Program-made: the position numbers and the translations under genes
Part shown: positions 1-12,600 of the stretch, one piece after another
Layout of the letters: every line of letters starts with the position of its first letter
Position numbering within the stretch: position 1 is the stretch's first letter
The notes under the pieces: model-generated
Seen by the model: the letters and a program-made list of their open reading frames with translations, nothing else
Told to the model about the DNA's origin: nothing
Database searches by the model: none
Assembly (NCBI GenBank): GCA_948099385.1
Contig: CANUEZ040000168.1
Coordinates: 6,801,501-6,865,500, forward strand
Source: Fasciola hepatica
Taxonomy: Eukaryota > Platyhelminthes > Trematoda > Plagiorchiida > Fasciolidae
Direction of reading: 5' to 3'
Length of the DNA: 64,000 bases

Positions 1-735
1 GCAGCCGGGCCTTCTCCCCAAACCGCTTGTGGTATCGGCAGTACGTTGATTGAGATAGGTTAACCGGGTGGTCAAGGGAAAAGCTTTTGAGGCATTCGCG
101 TCAGTCGGAGTTGTGATAAGGTTTATGGTCTATACAGTGAAAACGACCAGGAGAGGAAAAACGTCTGAAAACCCGCTCGAAAGCAGCTATCAAAGTGTCC
201 TCGGAGTGTGTTCCTACAGTGGGAGCGGTGGTCTGAAAGCTGCTCGAGTTTAATACGGTAGTAATTTGTGGATGGTACAGCTCCATAATACCGTTCGCTA
301 GCTTAGCTGCTTCTGTGAGCTTAAGGTGGCTAGAAACCTCGAGCAGTGCTTAAATATTGGGTGGTAGTTGCTGTACTCACAACTATTTAAGGACGTTTTT
401 CTCTAAAAGTTGCCCCGCCAGCTGCTGCATTTCTCTCAGTAATGCAGAGGGTTTCTTGCTACCTAACTCTGTCCCTTGGGTCAGCCGTTTTAGTCTGGAC
501 GATTCTGACGGCAAAAGACAAAAGATTACCGCGTCTTTTACGGCTGTGTAAGGGCCGTTATTGAATTTTACGTCGCTTATCTGAGTAGCAACGTCACCGG
601 GAAGGCGACTGATAGTCCACAAGTAACGGGTTCGTTTTCTTGTTATTCTATGTGATTCAAACTCTGCCTCTAACATATGAAACCAGATTTGAGGGTCATC
701 AATAAAAACCGAGGGACGGCTAGGGAGACTGTCGA
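1..735 (-). pseudogene. Gypsy (Ty3-like) gag relic, runs off the left edge
   Basis: Reading the minus strand from about 735 downward gives a Gag core: DDPQIWF near 700, then a W-x-RLPGDVATQ stretch and KKPSALLREMQQLAG near 430. This lines up with the Gag of the complete gypsy element at 34.8-35.6 kb (DPELWF, RLPPEVTMQ, RKPSELLREMQRLRG). Near 10-45 the frame reads CRYHKRFGEKARL, the start of the CX2HX9C finger typical of CsRn1-type gypsy elements; the rest lies outside the window. The reading is split by stops and frame changes around 380 and 290, so no functional protein is expected. The Gag would have packaged element RNA in virus-like particles. Pol, if present, would lie to the left of base 1. 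Confidence 0.72.
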
Positions 736-1521
736 AACGGACGGTTCCGGATCAGGTTTACGGTCGTTGCTAGCCATAGTTGCAACGGTATATCAAATGT
801 AAAACGATATAAAGAGGTCAGTGCAGCAACCGTGAAACACTTATAATATCGATATGAGAAAAAATGTAGAAGGGATATGGTAATAGAAATCAGGAATTTA
901 CCGTTTATATGTCGGAAAAATTGTATATGTAAACGAATAAATGTGATTGAGGGACTTACGAGTGTCCTTGGAGGATTAAATTTGTTGTTCGGGCTCATCA
1001 GTTTAGGATTCTCCTCAGTTAGGTCAGGACCTGCTCCCGTATAGAGTCTACAGCCCCTGGTTCTCGGTTTGTGCCACGATAGTAAATATACTCGGCAGCG
1101 CACAAAGCAGAACTCGAAACGCTGGAGCGGGACAACGTGTGTATTGGAGGAGCGCAACGGCGTGCGGAGGATGTACACAAGCGGAGCAAGTGGCGCCACC
1201 AAAAACGGTAATTGTTCAAATAAACAAATTTGTCAGTCTTTGTCATCGAGTGCTTCATTGGTAGCACCAAAACCTAAGAGCTCAGGTAGTCTAGAAGATA
1301 CTGGAATGTGGTTAATCGGTTGGTTATTCAGGGAGTCAAAGAGAGGACCCTTTACATGGCGAGGGATTAGGTTTGGTGTTTTCCACCGTAATGGGAAAAT
1401 TCTGAAATACAGCGATAGGTTGTAGATATCCAAAAATAGAATGCAGTATCATGCCCACCAAATCAAAGCAGCCCTGGTAGGGCCTGATGGAAACCGGGGC
1501 AGAATGAGATTTGCTTTATGG
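736..1521. other. Unassigned stretch
   Basis: No coding similarity recognised. On the minus strand there is a TATA-like site near 1080-1090, and this stretch lies just upstream of the gag relic, so it may hold its untranslated leader or LTR. No matching second LTR is visible, so this cannot be shown. Confidence 0.3.
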
Positions 1522-1949
1522 TGTAGTGACCTCGATCGTTTTGAGGAAATGACTGTTTTCTGGACACCATTTTGGATCTATTTTCCCTACGATCCTTTCT
1601 GACGTTTGACATCGACCTCGTAGTTTTCTCCGGTTGCGTACGTTTTACTGGACTGACTTTTCCGAGGTTTCCGTCGACCTCGTTTTAAATCATTTTCACT
1701 TTCGGTCGTTCGCCGATTGTGCACGCTCGCGGTTCGCTTTCTGCATGGCCGTCGCGTTTCGCCTCGTTTTCCATTTGGTGTATCTCTGGTGTCGGTACTG
1801 TTTCGGTGCCACGATATATAGAATACACCTTGCATCTGTAAACCGACTCGCGTCTTCTCTATTCGTCCGATAGAGGGGATATCGTTGGTATTTCACTGCT
1901 ATACCCAATATGAGACACGTTCACCAGCTGCTCTCGGACGTCTTCTATA
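1522..1949 (+). mobile_element. Solo LTR, copy 1 (family shared with 62.1 kb)
   Basis: A 428-bp sequence starting TGTAGTGACC and ending CTTCTATA, closely matching 62107-62518. Both copies are bounded by perfect 4-bp direct repeats: ATGG at 1518-1521 and 1950-1953 here, GAAT at the other copy. TG-start ends, 4-bp target duplications and the absence of flanking gag or pol are the signature of an LTR left by recombination between the two LTRs of one element. A TATA-like site (GATATATAG, near 1814) sits about three quarters along, consistent with plus orientation. The terminal pair TGTAG/CTATA is inverted with one mismatch. The parent element is not in this window; the LTR is unlike those of the two complete elements. 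Confidence 0.8.
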
Positions 1950-4900
1950 ATGGAATAACTCAGACATTTTAGTGAGTTTGAAGTCTATATCGGACGACAA
2001 GCTTGCTGGAAGGGGAGCCAGTGGAGTGCGATTGGTTCCAGTGTCAGTAGTTACAGATTGAGAGAAGACGGAATTAAGGACCCCGGCGATTGCAGCGGGA
2101 TAATTGACCTGCGTGCCACTGGGCAACCCTCAGCTGGAACATCTCCCAGACTGCGATCCTCCCTTTTTCAATTTCAGAAACACCGGGCCATCACGTTGCC
2201 TGGCTGTAATTTATCGTGGAGAAAGCTTATCTTTTTCTCTGCCCGTCAACAACCACACCAGAGGCCGGCTACCGCGAGTACGATCTAGCCACTTGGTTTC
2301 ACCCACAAGAAGTCCTGGTATTGCTACATGTGCCACTCTGAGGCTTACTGGAGATTTCTCACTACAAGACCCTCCAGTGTCGAAGCCACCGTACGAGGGC
2401 CTCTAATTAAATAGCGATTGGCCCAGATTCGGCGATGCTCTCCTCCTTCTCCTGATAAAACAGCGAAGAAAACCGCAGCCAATCCCTGCCAAAAAAGCCC
2501 AACAAGGACACAGAAAAGCCACAGGAAGCTCAACAAAATGATTTATTCGCCAATTTACCAGCATAGCCTAGCCTATTGCAAAGATTTTCACCCTGGTCTT
2601 GCCTTATTTCGTTCCTCGTGGACACGGCATTCCAATTGCTGATTAGTCTCTCCTGGAACTTCATCCATTTTCCACCACGTGAGAACTGCCGACACCAGAT
2701 GACACACACTACTTCTCATGGAAATTGTCTCATCTTTTCGAGGGATACTATTCCTTTTCATATCCGCAGATCCATGAAAAATAGTATCCCTCAGTGAACC
2801 TTCATGAAATTATTCCCTACCTCCTTTGTCTCAACGCCAATTACCTTTTCAAGTGAACATGAGTATGCTTTACTGACCACTTTCTTGCATCATTCTTGAG
2901 AATATTGTATATCCTGCCTCCTAAGCCAATGTCCTTCTGAACCTTCCTTCATCCGACCGATTCATTTCTATTAAAGCAGTTGACTCGAAATCAATTCGTA
3001 CTCACCTCGCATTTTTTAGTTGCTTTGATTCATTTAAACTCTCCTCAGCCTTATTCCATTGGTGCTGTGCTGTGCGAATCTCTCTTTGAAATTTGTGAAT
3101 TTTCCATCTCATTCTGGGATACTGTAAACTCTGATCATGCTTACATGCGTGCCTCCAGACCACTGCCCAGAAATATACCATTATCATCATCATTGTTAAG
3201 AGTGTATGTTTCTGCTCTTGATCATACGTGACACCCGAAAAACCTTATCTGGACGACAAAGGGCGAATGCTCTCTGCTTTGTGTAGTTTTTTTCAGTAGT
3301 GACTCGAATACTATTGCGGAGCTTGCGCAGCAGAATGGAGACCGAAGAGTCCGAAGGATTTCTGCACAATGCTAGGACCATTCTGCATTTTATTTGCAAA
3401 GAAGTGAAGGCTTCAGACCGGCGGCGGGGGGTTTGATAAGCAGTGGTCTAACTTAAATCTTGTAGAAGTTTAGAATATAGCAGATTTTCTGCAGGCTTGG
3501 ATTTAGGTCGTAAAGTAGTCGCCCCACCCTATGATCCGAATTGATTGGGTGAGTCACTGCCATTCGTAATGGGGGAACAGGGAATCGAGCGGGTTATATG
3601 TGTTGCCATAAATAAGGGCGCTGAGATTGAGCAAAACCACTCTGTGATCACTTCCGGGGAAGTGGCAAGTTATGGTTTTTTCCACGGTGGGCAAGCCTAA
3701 GGTGAAGACCATATCTGGTATGCTATTTTTCCCGGTCTGGGTGAGAACATTTTAAGCACAGAGTTCTACTTGAATACAGGAGGGGAAATTAAATGAGTAG
3801 TGCGGGGATGGGGGCGTTTCCATTTTGCCATCGGATGCTCTAAGGTCACTAGCGACCAGCTTCACTCAGAGGGGCCTGACCGGTTCAAGAAGAGGAAGTA
3901 ACTATTTGGCCAGTTGGTGATGAGGGGAGTCTCTGATGAAGAGACTCAGTTACAAGGGAACACCCAGTTTGTGCGACTTTGGCGAATCAATCACTCATTG
4001 GGTTTGGCGCGTTTTTGTTAGCATTTTACAAGCTGTACCAGCAATTATGAGATATACTTCGGGGAGGAATTATATACCAAATTTTATTTGTCGTTGGGTT
4101 CTTCTCCCTTCTGAATTTGCTGGCGTCAATTAAAGTCAGCTGCATTCTCCTCTCATAGAGGGATTTTTTGTTAGCACTATTCCAGCTTCCTTGTTCTGGA
4201 GCAAAATAACCAAATCACTTCGTGACTGAAGGTCTTTTAGAACTGAAAGATGTCTCGGTTGCAGCATATTATGTTGCCTTTATAGAGTTCTCTGATATTT
4301 ACCTTCTAAGCCCACTAACTTGGTTTTGAACCAGTTTTCAATGCCGGTGGAGGATGGTTTGAGGGTTCTCAGTTGTGGGGTAAGTAATGAAACTGTGGTC
4401 GTGTTTCCAGGACCCTCAATTTCGCTGGTGTTTTCGAGGAACGAAGTCCAAGTGATGGATCTTCAGTCTGAGTTTGGTTGAGTTGACAGGTTTTAAACGT
4501 ATTGCTCTGGTTGAGTAGGAAATCGAGGTTCAATCTTTCGTAATTATTTCATAGCCGTTCCTTTAGTTTTGTGAATGCCATTTGTCACGAACTTTTCCTT
4601 CTTAATTTGGAACAAGATCGTGTTCGTCTAATATGGAAAGCTTTTCCGGCAACGAAAGCTTTGAAGACTCCAGTCGTTCTTTGATATAATCAGTCTGGTA
4701 ATGGTAATTCGGAGTAAGTACCTTTGCGAGGCACATGAACCGTTTGAAAGTAACCGCTTACAGAAATTGATGGAATATGAATTGTTTGGTGGACACATTT
4801 GCAAGAAACTAACTCGGGCACATCTCACAGCAATTTTGCTTCCAAGGAGCTAAAGATACTCTTCAGGAGGCTAGAATAGAGAGAGGTGAAACAACCGGTT

Positions 4901-5402
4901 CCCATGTTGAATTTGAAAAGAGAAGTCAGAATCACAGTTTTGTACGATTTATGTCTAGGACCATTAAGTTGCACCTCCACAATGCGCATAGCTTTACTCG
5001 ATAGTAAGCAGAGGATTTCGGTAAGGCACTAGAACGGACTCGAGGCCAGTTCTCGCTAACGTCTCCATGAACTTAAAATTACGTTTAACTCTTGTGTTTG
5101 AAAACTCAAGAATCATCCTCAAAACGTGTGTACCAGGTGTATTTGTCCCAAACGATTCGACGGGAAGGTTCCTTATGATCAACCAGCGCATCGAGCATGG
5201 CAGTAGCACCGGCGGTAACAGCCGTGATAGCAACCGAAATTTATGGGGCACAAACCTGGACGAAGCCAATTCTGTACTGGTTTGGGTTCATTTCAAACAA
5301 ATATCCAACTCATTCCATCAACGATCCTCATTTTTCAGTCAGAAGACCATAACGTAAAACCGCTTCCTGAAGTGTGCAGCCATAAGGTGGATACTGCGGC
5401 AT
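1950..5402. other. Unassigned stretch
   Basis: No gene, RNA or repeat recognised in either strand. Open frames are short and without known motifs. Around 2595-2640 one frame reads FLVDT, faintly like a retroviral-type protease, but without supporting context. Confidence 0.3.
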
Positions 5403-5605
5403 TGTAGGGTCGCTAAACCTTACTTCGTGGTTTCCTGACTAAGCGCGTTCTTCAGTCCTTTGTACTATATAGGCCGTTTGCGCTTTACTCCAATGCTCAG
5501 CTCTGTACGAATATGTCAACCAGGATAGTGTTCTCCAAGGCTCGTGAGAAAGAGAAGACCATTGGGAGGACTGGTGGTCAGTGTGTATTGGGAAATATGG
5601 GTGGC
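5403..5605 (-). mobile_element. Truncated LTR of the 30.7-36.2 kb gypsy family
   Basis: The plus strand begins TGTAGGGTCGCTAAACC and then follows the LTR of the complete gypsy element (CTTACTTCG, GTTTCCT, CCTTTGTACT, CTGTACGAATATGT, TATTCTCCA-like blocks in the same order) for about 200 bp, then diverges. It lacks the rest of the 309-bp LTR. This copy helps define the outer LTR end as TGTAG, which is eroded in the complete element. Confidence 0.7.
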
Positions 5606-7860
5606 TTACGTCTGCCTCTGCTGCTGACTTACCCTAGGCACGATTTCGTGTCAGTCGGCTCCAAAAGTCTCTCGGCAGGATTTCTTCTGGCAGCCATGCG
5701 AGGTTCATCCACCGAATAAAAGAATCATGCGAAGCGCACAGTTGGGGTAAGGAGACAGTTTTAAAGACGACCAAGTTACAGAATTTACCACAGGAAAATC
5801 TGTCTGTCGTGGTACGCCTTACTATCTTTCTTGTCATCACCGTTACTTTTTTCTGTTATGGTCTTTTTGTCACCGTACGCGAGTCTATATTCTGCTTTCT
5901 TACTCCTACGGCGTCCTACCCTGGTAGTCTTCACTGTGTGATTTCACTTAAGCCTTAAGTGCTTGCTCCACCCATGCCCGATAGTATTCACTTTTCCTCT
6001 CATGTCTCCCTGACTACCTTCGAACCTCTGTTCTACTGCTACCACGGCGGGCTCATACAACTTATGGGTCCCATTCTGTCAACTCAATGCCCCCCGTCTT
6101 GTCATATCCTTTCTCTGCCTCTCCCCTCATGCCTCTTGCGATAAGCACCGGCCCCATCGACAATGTTTCCTAGCCCGCATGGTAAAGCCCGTGGCCTACT
6201 ACATTCCATTTCATTCAGCCACTTTTATCATCGACTCGTCACCGCCTAGTATTCCTCTTTTTTCTTCGCAGACCCTCCTGAGCTTTCCAATAACCAGTGC
6301 TTCGGTAGGTGCATTCCGGTTCACCCCACTGGCAGAACCGCATGCGGGCAAGCAACTCTCCAGCTGCATCGTCGAAACTCAGCTACGCATATAATTCCCG
6401 TCTCTACCGTTCTGACACAGATTCGCTTTACCTGGTACCTCCGTTTTGCTTGGTCTGCGTCGTGTTCTATCTGTAGTATTATGACCTAGTTGGTTATATC
6501 TCGTTTTGTTCTCTCCGATTGGTTCTCTTATGTAGCCTTGTATCTTTTTACCACAGGCTTCTTTTCAGTCCTCTTGAGATTGATCTACTTCTCCGCTCAC
6601 CGCCTATCATGAAGAAAACCCTACCTCATGAATTTCATGTACCATTTCAAATCATATAATGAGCGCTTATTTAAAACTCTGATCTTTTGTTTTTTCTACA
6701 TTTTTTGCCTCCGAAGTTTCCGTATTTAGCACCACAGTCCTTTCCACGGTCAGTTCCCTTTCTCTGTTGACTTTCCTTACTACTGCGACCACTGCGTAAC
6801 TATATTCGACCTGCACTCCCCGGCCATTTCTGTCGCAGTCTTCTTGCTGTTCAGTGACGTAGGTCAATCTCTCAACGCTCTTCCTCTCTCGATCGTCATT
6901 ATATGATGCATCTGCGTTGAATTAATCATCCGGTCTACACTTACTTGTTTCCTTCGACCACTTTCTTCACCTTCCTTTTATGTACGGTGCACCACGGCCT
7001 TCATCATCTCTACGTTTCCGAAATTACTTTCCCTCTCTGTTAACTTTCCGTGATCTACCGGTCATAAAGGGCACGATACGTCATAACTTCTCCAAGTGAG
7101 TCGAAACCATTTAACCTAACCGCACCTCTCCCTTCTTAACATTGCTATTTCCGTGTTCTAGCACCACTCCGTCCTACGAACCAGCCCCGACTTTTCGCTT
7201 ACTTCCCACGTTTCATTGTCTATATGGAACATATTTTCGCCCTGCATTCTCCAGTTTTTGCCCATCATGTCCCTCTTTACCATCTCACACCCCCCCCCTG
7301 ATAGGCTTCAACTCGGAAAATATTTGTGACACACAGCCTGGCTGCTAGCTGACCTAACTTCGATAACGTGCCTTGCTAGTCGCCCGCTTTACCTTGAGTT
7401 TTATGAAGTAGTATCGACCATCTATTGCAGTGCTGCAAAGCTTCACATAACCTTCATTGTTGTCTTCACATTTTTTATGTAAAGCTATCTGTTCTCAATC
7501 GTCTGTCGCAACCAAAGTTGATTCGCTGCATTTTCAGTCTCTTTTATGGCCTTGGCTTTTAGTTACCTCTGATTTGGATCAGTCAGGCTCCACCTTTTGT
7601 CCATGACGTTTAGATTTGTCATACATCCATTTGAACCCATTGACGGGCTCATCTGAACTCTCTTTACAATCCTCCGTAGTGCTTTTATTTACCTCTGCTG
7701 AATTTACCCATCTTATTTTTGTAATACATTGTTCTACATCACTAAAAATATTTGCTCATGTTATCTTTTAGAACGTTTTATCTTGTCTGACGTGTCTCGG
7801 GTCTCTCCGAGATAGGCCAAGAAGTACTTTGTTGTTATTACACAGAGTTTCATCTCATCG
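5606..7860. repeat. Pyrimidine-rich block, degenerate repeats
   Basis: From about 5860 the plus strand is strikingly rich in C and T with few long purine runs. Short phrases recur, notably GCACCAC preceded by a TTTCCGT-like phrase near 6717, 6980 and 7150, suggesting a decayed tandem or clustered repeat. The same GCACCAC phrase occurs in the 16.3-17.2 kb array. No convincing protein: open frames here follow from the base skew. Confidence 0.45.
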
Positions 7861-8639
7861 TCTCAAGGCACGTTTTCATGAAGGCAACTACCGGAAGAGC
7901 CGAAACCAAAACAGTCGTTTTCAGTCTACTACTGAACACCGACTTAGCTGCAATAGCCGATTATTTGACAAAACCGTTATTTGCCACGCCGCCTGCCGCG
8001 CAGTTCTGCCCAAGTACGGTATGCCGCTCCTCGGTCGGCCTGTTCCTAGTTGCGCTTCACGGCCCGTCGATACCCAAGTTTCGGCAGGGTTCTATGGAGA
8101 AGTCTTTTTGAAGTCTGTCAGACTCCTACGTGCCACTTCTCGGCTGAGCTCAGTAGGTGGAAGGCTCCTTTGAATTTCTGAACACCTTCAGCCCTTTTGC
8201 CTCAAATATGAATTCATATGTCCGCAAGCATTGCAAAATCCATTTTGGCCAACAAATCCACCTCACTTAAGAATGGATTTTAGCCCGATCCACAGTTGCA
8301 TAGCCAATTATACATCCCCAAATTATTCGGGAATGCTGTCAGTGCAAACGTTCCCGATCCCATTGGCCTGCTCTGCAGGGTAAGCTAAACTCCCTTTTTG
8401 CTTGGTTGTTTTCCCGTGGTAAAGCTTGTGCAAGATAGTAGAGAAGCAGCCCTATACGGATAGGCCTCCAACCAATGTTCCCTGGAAATTTGCTCGGCAT
8501 CAGCATGCGGCCACCATTATAGACTAAGCGAGCCTCCATGCTAAATAGAGGTCTTGAAGCGGAAGGAACATTTCCCATATATCATCCCGCCCGTTGCAAA
8601 GTGGAAGAGTGCATCAACATAAGTGGAAACACACAAATG
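7861..8639. other. Unassigned stretch
   Basis: Ordinary composition, no recognised coding motif or repeat. It may contain the more decayed 5' part of the LINE fragment that follows. Confidence 0.25.
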
Positions 8640-9340
8640 CAAAAATAGGATCAACGCAAGATCCTTGGTTTCTGGCTGCCTGGTGATCCCTCGTTCTACT
8701 CACACCAAAAGAAAGCTAGTAAAACTGCCTCCTGGTTTCTGAACCCTATTGGATGAACTCTACCAACGATCTCCAAAGAGGACCTACGCCTTCCATATGG
8801 AACCTATGTTTGACCTCCTTTTCAGTACGGCAGCCGGATAGTTCACACTTGCGTCGTAGGAGATCGGGACACCTTGGAGCAGATTCAATGTAAGGCGACC
8901 AAAATGGTACATGGCTTACATTTTACATCCTACCCGGCTCGTCGAACATCACCTAATCTCTATCCCATTGAGAACAGCTTTAATGGGAGAGACCTAATCC
9001 TGACAGATGATCTATTTCTAATGGGCCTGCTGGATCATTTTTCAACTTGTCTGCACCTGGGAACCCTGCGAGGACATACGAGGAAACTCTTCAAACTCAG
9101 TGCACGAACTTTAGTTAGGCAACACTTCTCGTAACGGATGATGTCTATATGGAACAGCTTTCCATAGGAAGCAGTGGAAGCTTCTTCAAGAGAAGCATTT
9201 AAGACCGTAATAAACAACTTGCAAGAGCAATCGCCAGGTCCAGCCAATTCTCAGACCACCCCGCGCAGATTATTCTCCCCGTATTTTCACGTCTCATCTT
9301 CAATCTTATATACTTGTACATGTAGGCAGTTATGAATTTT
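8640..9340 (+). pseudogene. CR1-like LINE, 3' end of the reverse transcriptase ORF
   Basis: Plus-strand frames show the C-terminal block typical of CR1-like LINE ORF2: LEQIQCKATKMVHGL near 8873-8918, then ARRTSPNLYPIEN, DLILTDDLF, RGHTRKLFKLSARTLVRQHFS near 9070-9130 and, after a stop, a W-N-S-[FL]-P block with a following EAV-E-ASS phrase near 9150-9200. These correspond to the family's ERVQRRATK, LYPLE-RR--GDLI and VVN-WNSLP-EVV motifs, downstream of the catalytic core. Upstream similarity can be followed in broken frames to about 8640 (a leader like LPYG-YVRPLLEYG). It is a 5'-truncated, inactive copy. About 30 bp after it begins the palindromic tRNA-like repeat. Confidence 0.7.
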
Positions 9341-9483
9341 CATTTGAGTAGTAGGAGATTAGATTTGTATATAATATGATTCATCAAGCAGCGTGAACGC
9401 TCAACTGACCATTGAAAACCATGGAAGCACTGTACAGCTGTTTCATCCTATTTGGGAATCATCAGCAGTGCACATCCACCGAG

Positions 9484-9567
9484 CCCCCACGGGACTCGAA
9501 CCCGGGGTAAACGATTGTGAATCGAACACCTTAACCGCAAGGCTATCCGGGCTGGCTCTCAACGGTA
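9484..9567 (-). pseudogene. tRNA-like unit (left palindrome arm)
   Basis: On the minus strand an A box (TAGCCTTGCGGTTAAGGTG, 9527-9545) and a B box (GGTTCGAGTCC, 9492-9502) are correctly spaced. Between them a 7-base loop TTCACAA is closed by a short CGA/TCG stem, which would give a CAC (Val) anticodon. The acceptor stem pairs poorly, so this is more likely a tRNA-derived SINE head than a working tRNA gene. Confidence 0.55.
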
Positions 9568-9644
9568 TGTTGAACATCTACACTACATGATATAGCACCC
9601 TTCCGTCACTGGCTTTTGAACGGTAGATGTTCAACATACCGTTG

Positions 9645-9727
9645 AGAGCCAGCCCGGATAGCCTTGCGGGTAAGGTGTTCCATTCACAATCGTTTACCCC
9701 GGGTTCGAGTCCCCGTGGCGGCTCGGT
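9645..9727 (+). pseudogene. tRNA-like unit (right palindrome arm)
   Basis: Mirror copy of the unit in the left arm: A box at 9659-9677, B box at 9702-9712. It differs from the left copy by a few bases, including one inside the anticodon arm that weakens the stem. The same degenerate acceptor stem argues against a functional tRNA. Confidence 0.55.
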
Positions 9728-9835
9728 GAATGTGCACTGCTGATGATTCCCAACAAGGATGAAACAGCTGTGCAGTTCTTCCATGGTTTTCAATGGTCAG
9801 TTGAGCGCTCAAGCTGCATGATGAATCATATTATA

Positions 9836-12600
9836 GTTACGAATTTATAGGTTGTCCTCCATCTGAAGCATACACATACAAATCTTTGTTCTGTGTGAAC
9901 CTCAAGACAGCAAAACCGGTGTTGATGTATCCATATTCATATTGTCAGACTCATTATATATGGGAAACATTTATTTTCTTTCTGATGTCGCTTTGTCGAA
10001 AATGTTTGCGCCCTCGTTTTCTGGTTTTACCATCCTAGCTCGGTGGGGCCGGAGATAGAAAGATGCACGAAAGAACCGGGAACGTTTTGGTTCAAGCTTC
10101 GCACTCGTCATCCACTTCAGGACTTCCAGAAAACAGGGGTCCTCAGATAAAGGTCTAGCAGAAAGCAGTCAGTCAAAGAACCCGTGTGTCATCTTGCAGC
10201 ACACTCGGAGACTATTCTCACCTTTCCAAGTTTAACGGGCACTATCTTCATGTGATGTTATAGGTACCATTTTCTTCCGGTAAAGCCTGTGTGAACTGCT
10301 CTCATAGAGGAATCGAGGTCTCGGTTGCCAGACGCGGCCTTTACGGTTGTTGATCTCCGTCTGAGCGCACTTTTAAGTGCAACGATCTAGTGGGAGCCTT
10401 TTCCCGATGATTCAGTAGGTAGCTGATTCCAGATGGCCACTGGGCTGGCACTCAAATTGTCGTTTTTTGTACTGGTTCGCAGTATTTTCTGTTGATGAAG
10501 TTATTCTATCCTCTAGTGAAGGGTCACGGCGTTACTTAAAAAAGCCCGAAGATTTGTAATGGTACAACCTAAGGAGCACGAGCTCTATGTCGTTTTCAAT
10601 TAAACCTGGGAAGTTCGCGGAAGCTCCTTTAGTGTCCGCAGTAAGTAACTTTGCTTCCGGATTGTGCAGTCGCGCACCATGCACGGAAGATGGATCATCC
10701 TCCTTGTACTCAGGCATGCACTTCTTGATGTCTAATTGTATTGTGTTAGCTGACTGGTGGACACCACTACGTGGCGACTAATCTTGCTTGAAGCGACACG
10801 GATGTACGATAGCTCATGAACGCAACTAAACCCACTGACATTTCTTCCATAACCTACCCCTGCCAACGTGTCGGCTATCGCCGGGTGTTGTGCTTAAATT
10901 GCTACAGATAAATGCAACGCCAAAGTAAGATATAACAATACCAAAGGCGAGAGCAACAATCTACACCCATGGGGTCCATCCAAGTATCGTGCTACTAGGG
11001 CATGGATCTTCGCTTTTTCCCCTCTTTATTCTAGTACCGATTGAGTTTGGGGCAGATTACAGCCGCCAAAATTGTCAAATTTTGTGTTTTCAACCTCATT
11101 AAATAGTTGATCTTGCAAGTGAGACCACCGTTTTGCAAAAGTTTGAGGGGATTACTTCGATGTTATTAATAGACCATTACTGGAGGAATTTTGTGGCCCA
11201 TGCGCCGTTTCTGCATCCATAATCGATGATGATTTCAGATTGATCTCTTTCAGCTGAGATGCAGCCATTCACCCAAAGGCATCGATCATTGGTGGAATGG
11301 GTTAACTTTCTAGGCCATTTCGTTGTGCCGACTCACGAGGCACCAGTGTTTCATCATATCTTCTATCCAAATAAGCAACTGCCTAGGCAAATTCTCTTTG
11401 GGTCAATAAGACTATTAGGTTCCAACCAAAACTCACAGGTTTGTCTAAGTTGCTTGTAGACTCGCGGATGAACTTGCTTTCGGTCACGATTCTGAATTGC
11501 GGCTCGTGAATTTCGCAAAGATGGGCGGCATCCTTTCCCGCATCCTTATTGACGACACTTATACATCTAAAGACATTCAGCAGCACGATATGAGCCATTC
11601 AGATATGAAATAGGATCCGTTCTGTTTAGCCAAAATTCACCTGTCAGAAACACCTAGTTCCAGAAAACACCAATATTCCTGCAGTCAATGAGTTAACCCA
11701 CACGGCTTACATTTCGCAAAATAGGTTTTGTGCGAGGTAGCCCTGGCACTTGCTCATAGTAGACTTCTTGGTTAAACGCCCTGTCCATCCTGTAGACAAA
11801 CCTTTTTCTCGAATCCGACTTCCAACAGTGGACGAATTTCTCATTCTATCTTGTGAAGTACCTATATTGACCTAAACTACATCAGTAAGAATCTTGGAGT
11901 ATCTGCAATCGATGGTTTCTCAGCTAGCCCACGGAACTCCGCTTCGCCAATTATTTCTTAGTCTGCGTTGATTCCGCTGAAGAGTTTTTCACAAAGTAGG
12001 TTCCTAGGCTTCATTCGGACTGCATTTCATTGCTCTATAGCCAATTTTAGCCCATTAGTCAGTTCAAATACGCAAAGTTTGCGGGTAATAAATATTCTAA
12101 GGTCCAAAGTATTTGATACTTCACATAAAGCGGCGTCGAAAGGACTATAAGACCTAGCGATGGATAGGGAATAAAAGCCTCCCACAGCCGCCCTTTGGGC
12201 TTGTCGAACCACTTCATGCCCGGATTCCGTAAGTTTGGCTACCTTTCCTAGCACACTTCTCAATCTCTTCCTGCGGAAGTTTTGAATGAAAACTAAAGGC
12301 TCCTCTTCAGAATCAGAGTAAGTAGCAGCAAAATGAAGGAATCTAAGGGCGAAACAAAATTGGTCCCAATATTCTACTGGACCAGATTGGCAAAGTACAA
12401 ACGAACGAGTCATACAAAACTATTACTAGACTGGAGCGGAATTTCAACAATGTTCAGTACCAGGAGCAATCACCTTGACCACAGTTCAAGGTCAAGCCGA
12501 GGTAAGCCGCGGTCAAGGCAAAAGGTTCGATGCAAATTAGTTTGTTCAAGGTGAGCTGAATTAAGTGTGCTGGAGAATGGGCGTACGCAAGTAACACTCG
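9836..12600. other. Unassigned stretch
   Basis: No recognisable gene. The longest open frame (minus strand, 12027-12413, 128 codons) has no motif I know. Near 12475-12520 short CAAGGTCAAG / GGTCAAGGC phrases repeat. The rest appears unique. Confidence 0.25.

Larger units (their letters stand above)
9368..9835. repeat. Large imperfect palindrome built from a tRNA-like repeat
   Basis: Left arm 9368-9581 is matched in reverse complement by right arm 9623-9835, with a spacer of about 41 bp. The arms agree over about 210 bp apart from scattered substitutions and small indels. Each arm holds a tRNA-like unit with A-box and B-box promoter sequences plus about 100 bp of extra tail. Two head-to-head SINE copies or a foldback element would explain this. 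Confidence 0.8.

Noticed and set aside
736..1949. The solo LTR as 5' LTR of the gag relic at 1-735
   Set aside because: The LTR has a target duplication on both sides and no primer site next to it, so it is an independent solo LTR.
2595..2640. FLVDT phrase resembling a gypsy protease active site
   Set aside because: The DTG glycine is missing, and no Gag finger or downstream ILGxDFL block could be aligned in order.
9484..9727. Two functional tRNA-Val genes
   Set aside because: Acceptor stems pair poorly, the units are embedded in a larger repeat, and the right copy has a damaged anticodon arm.
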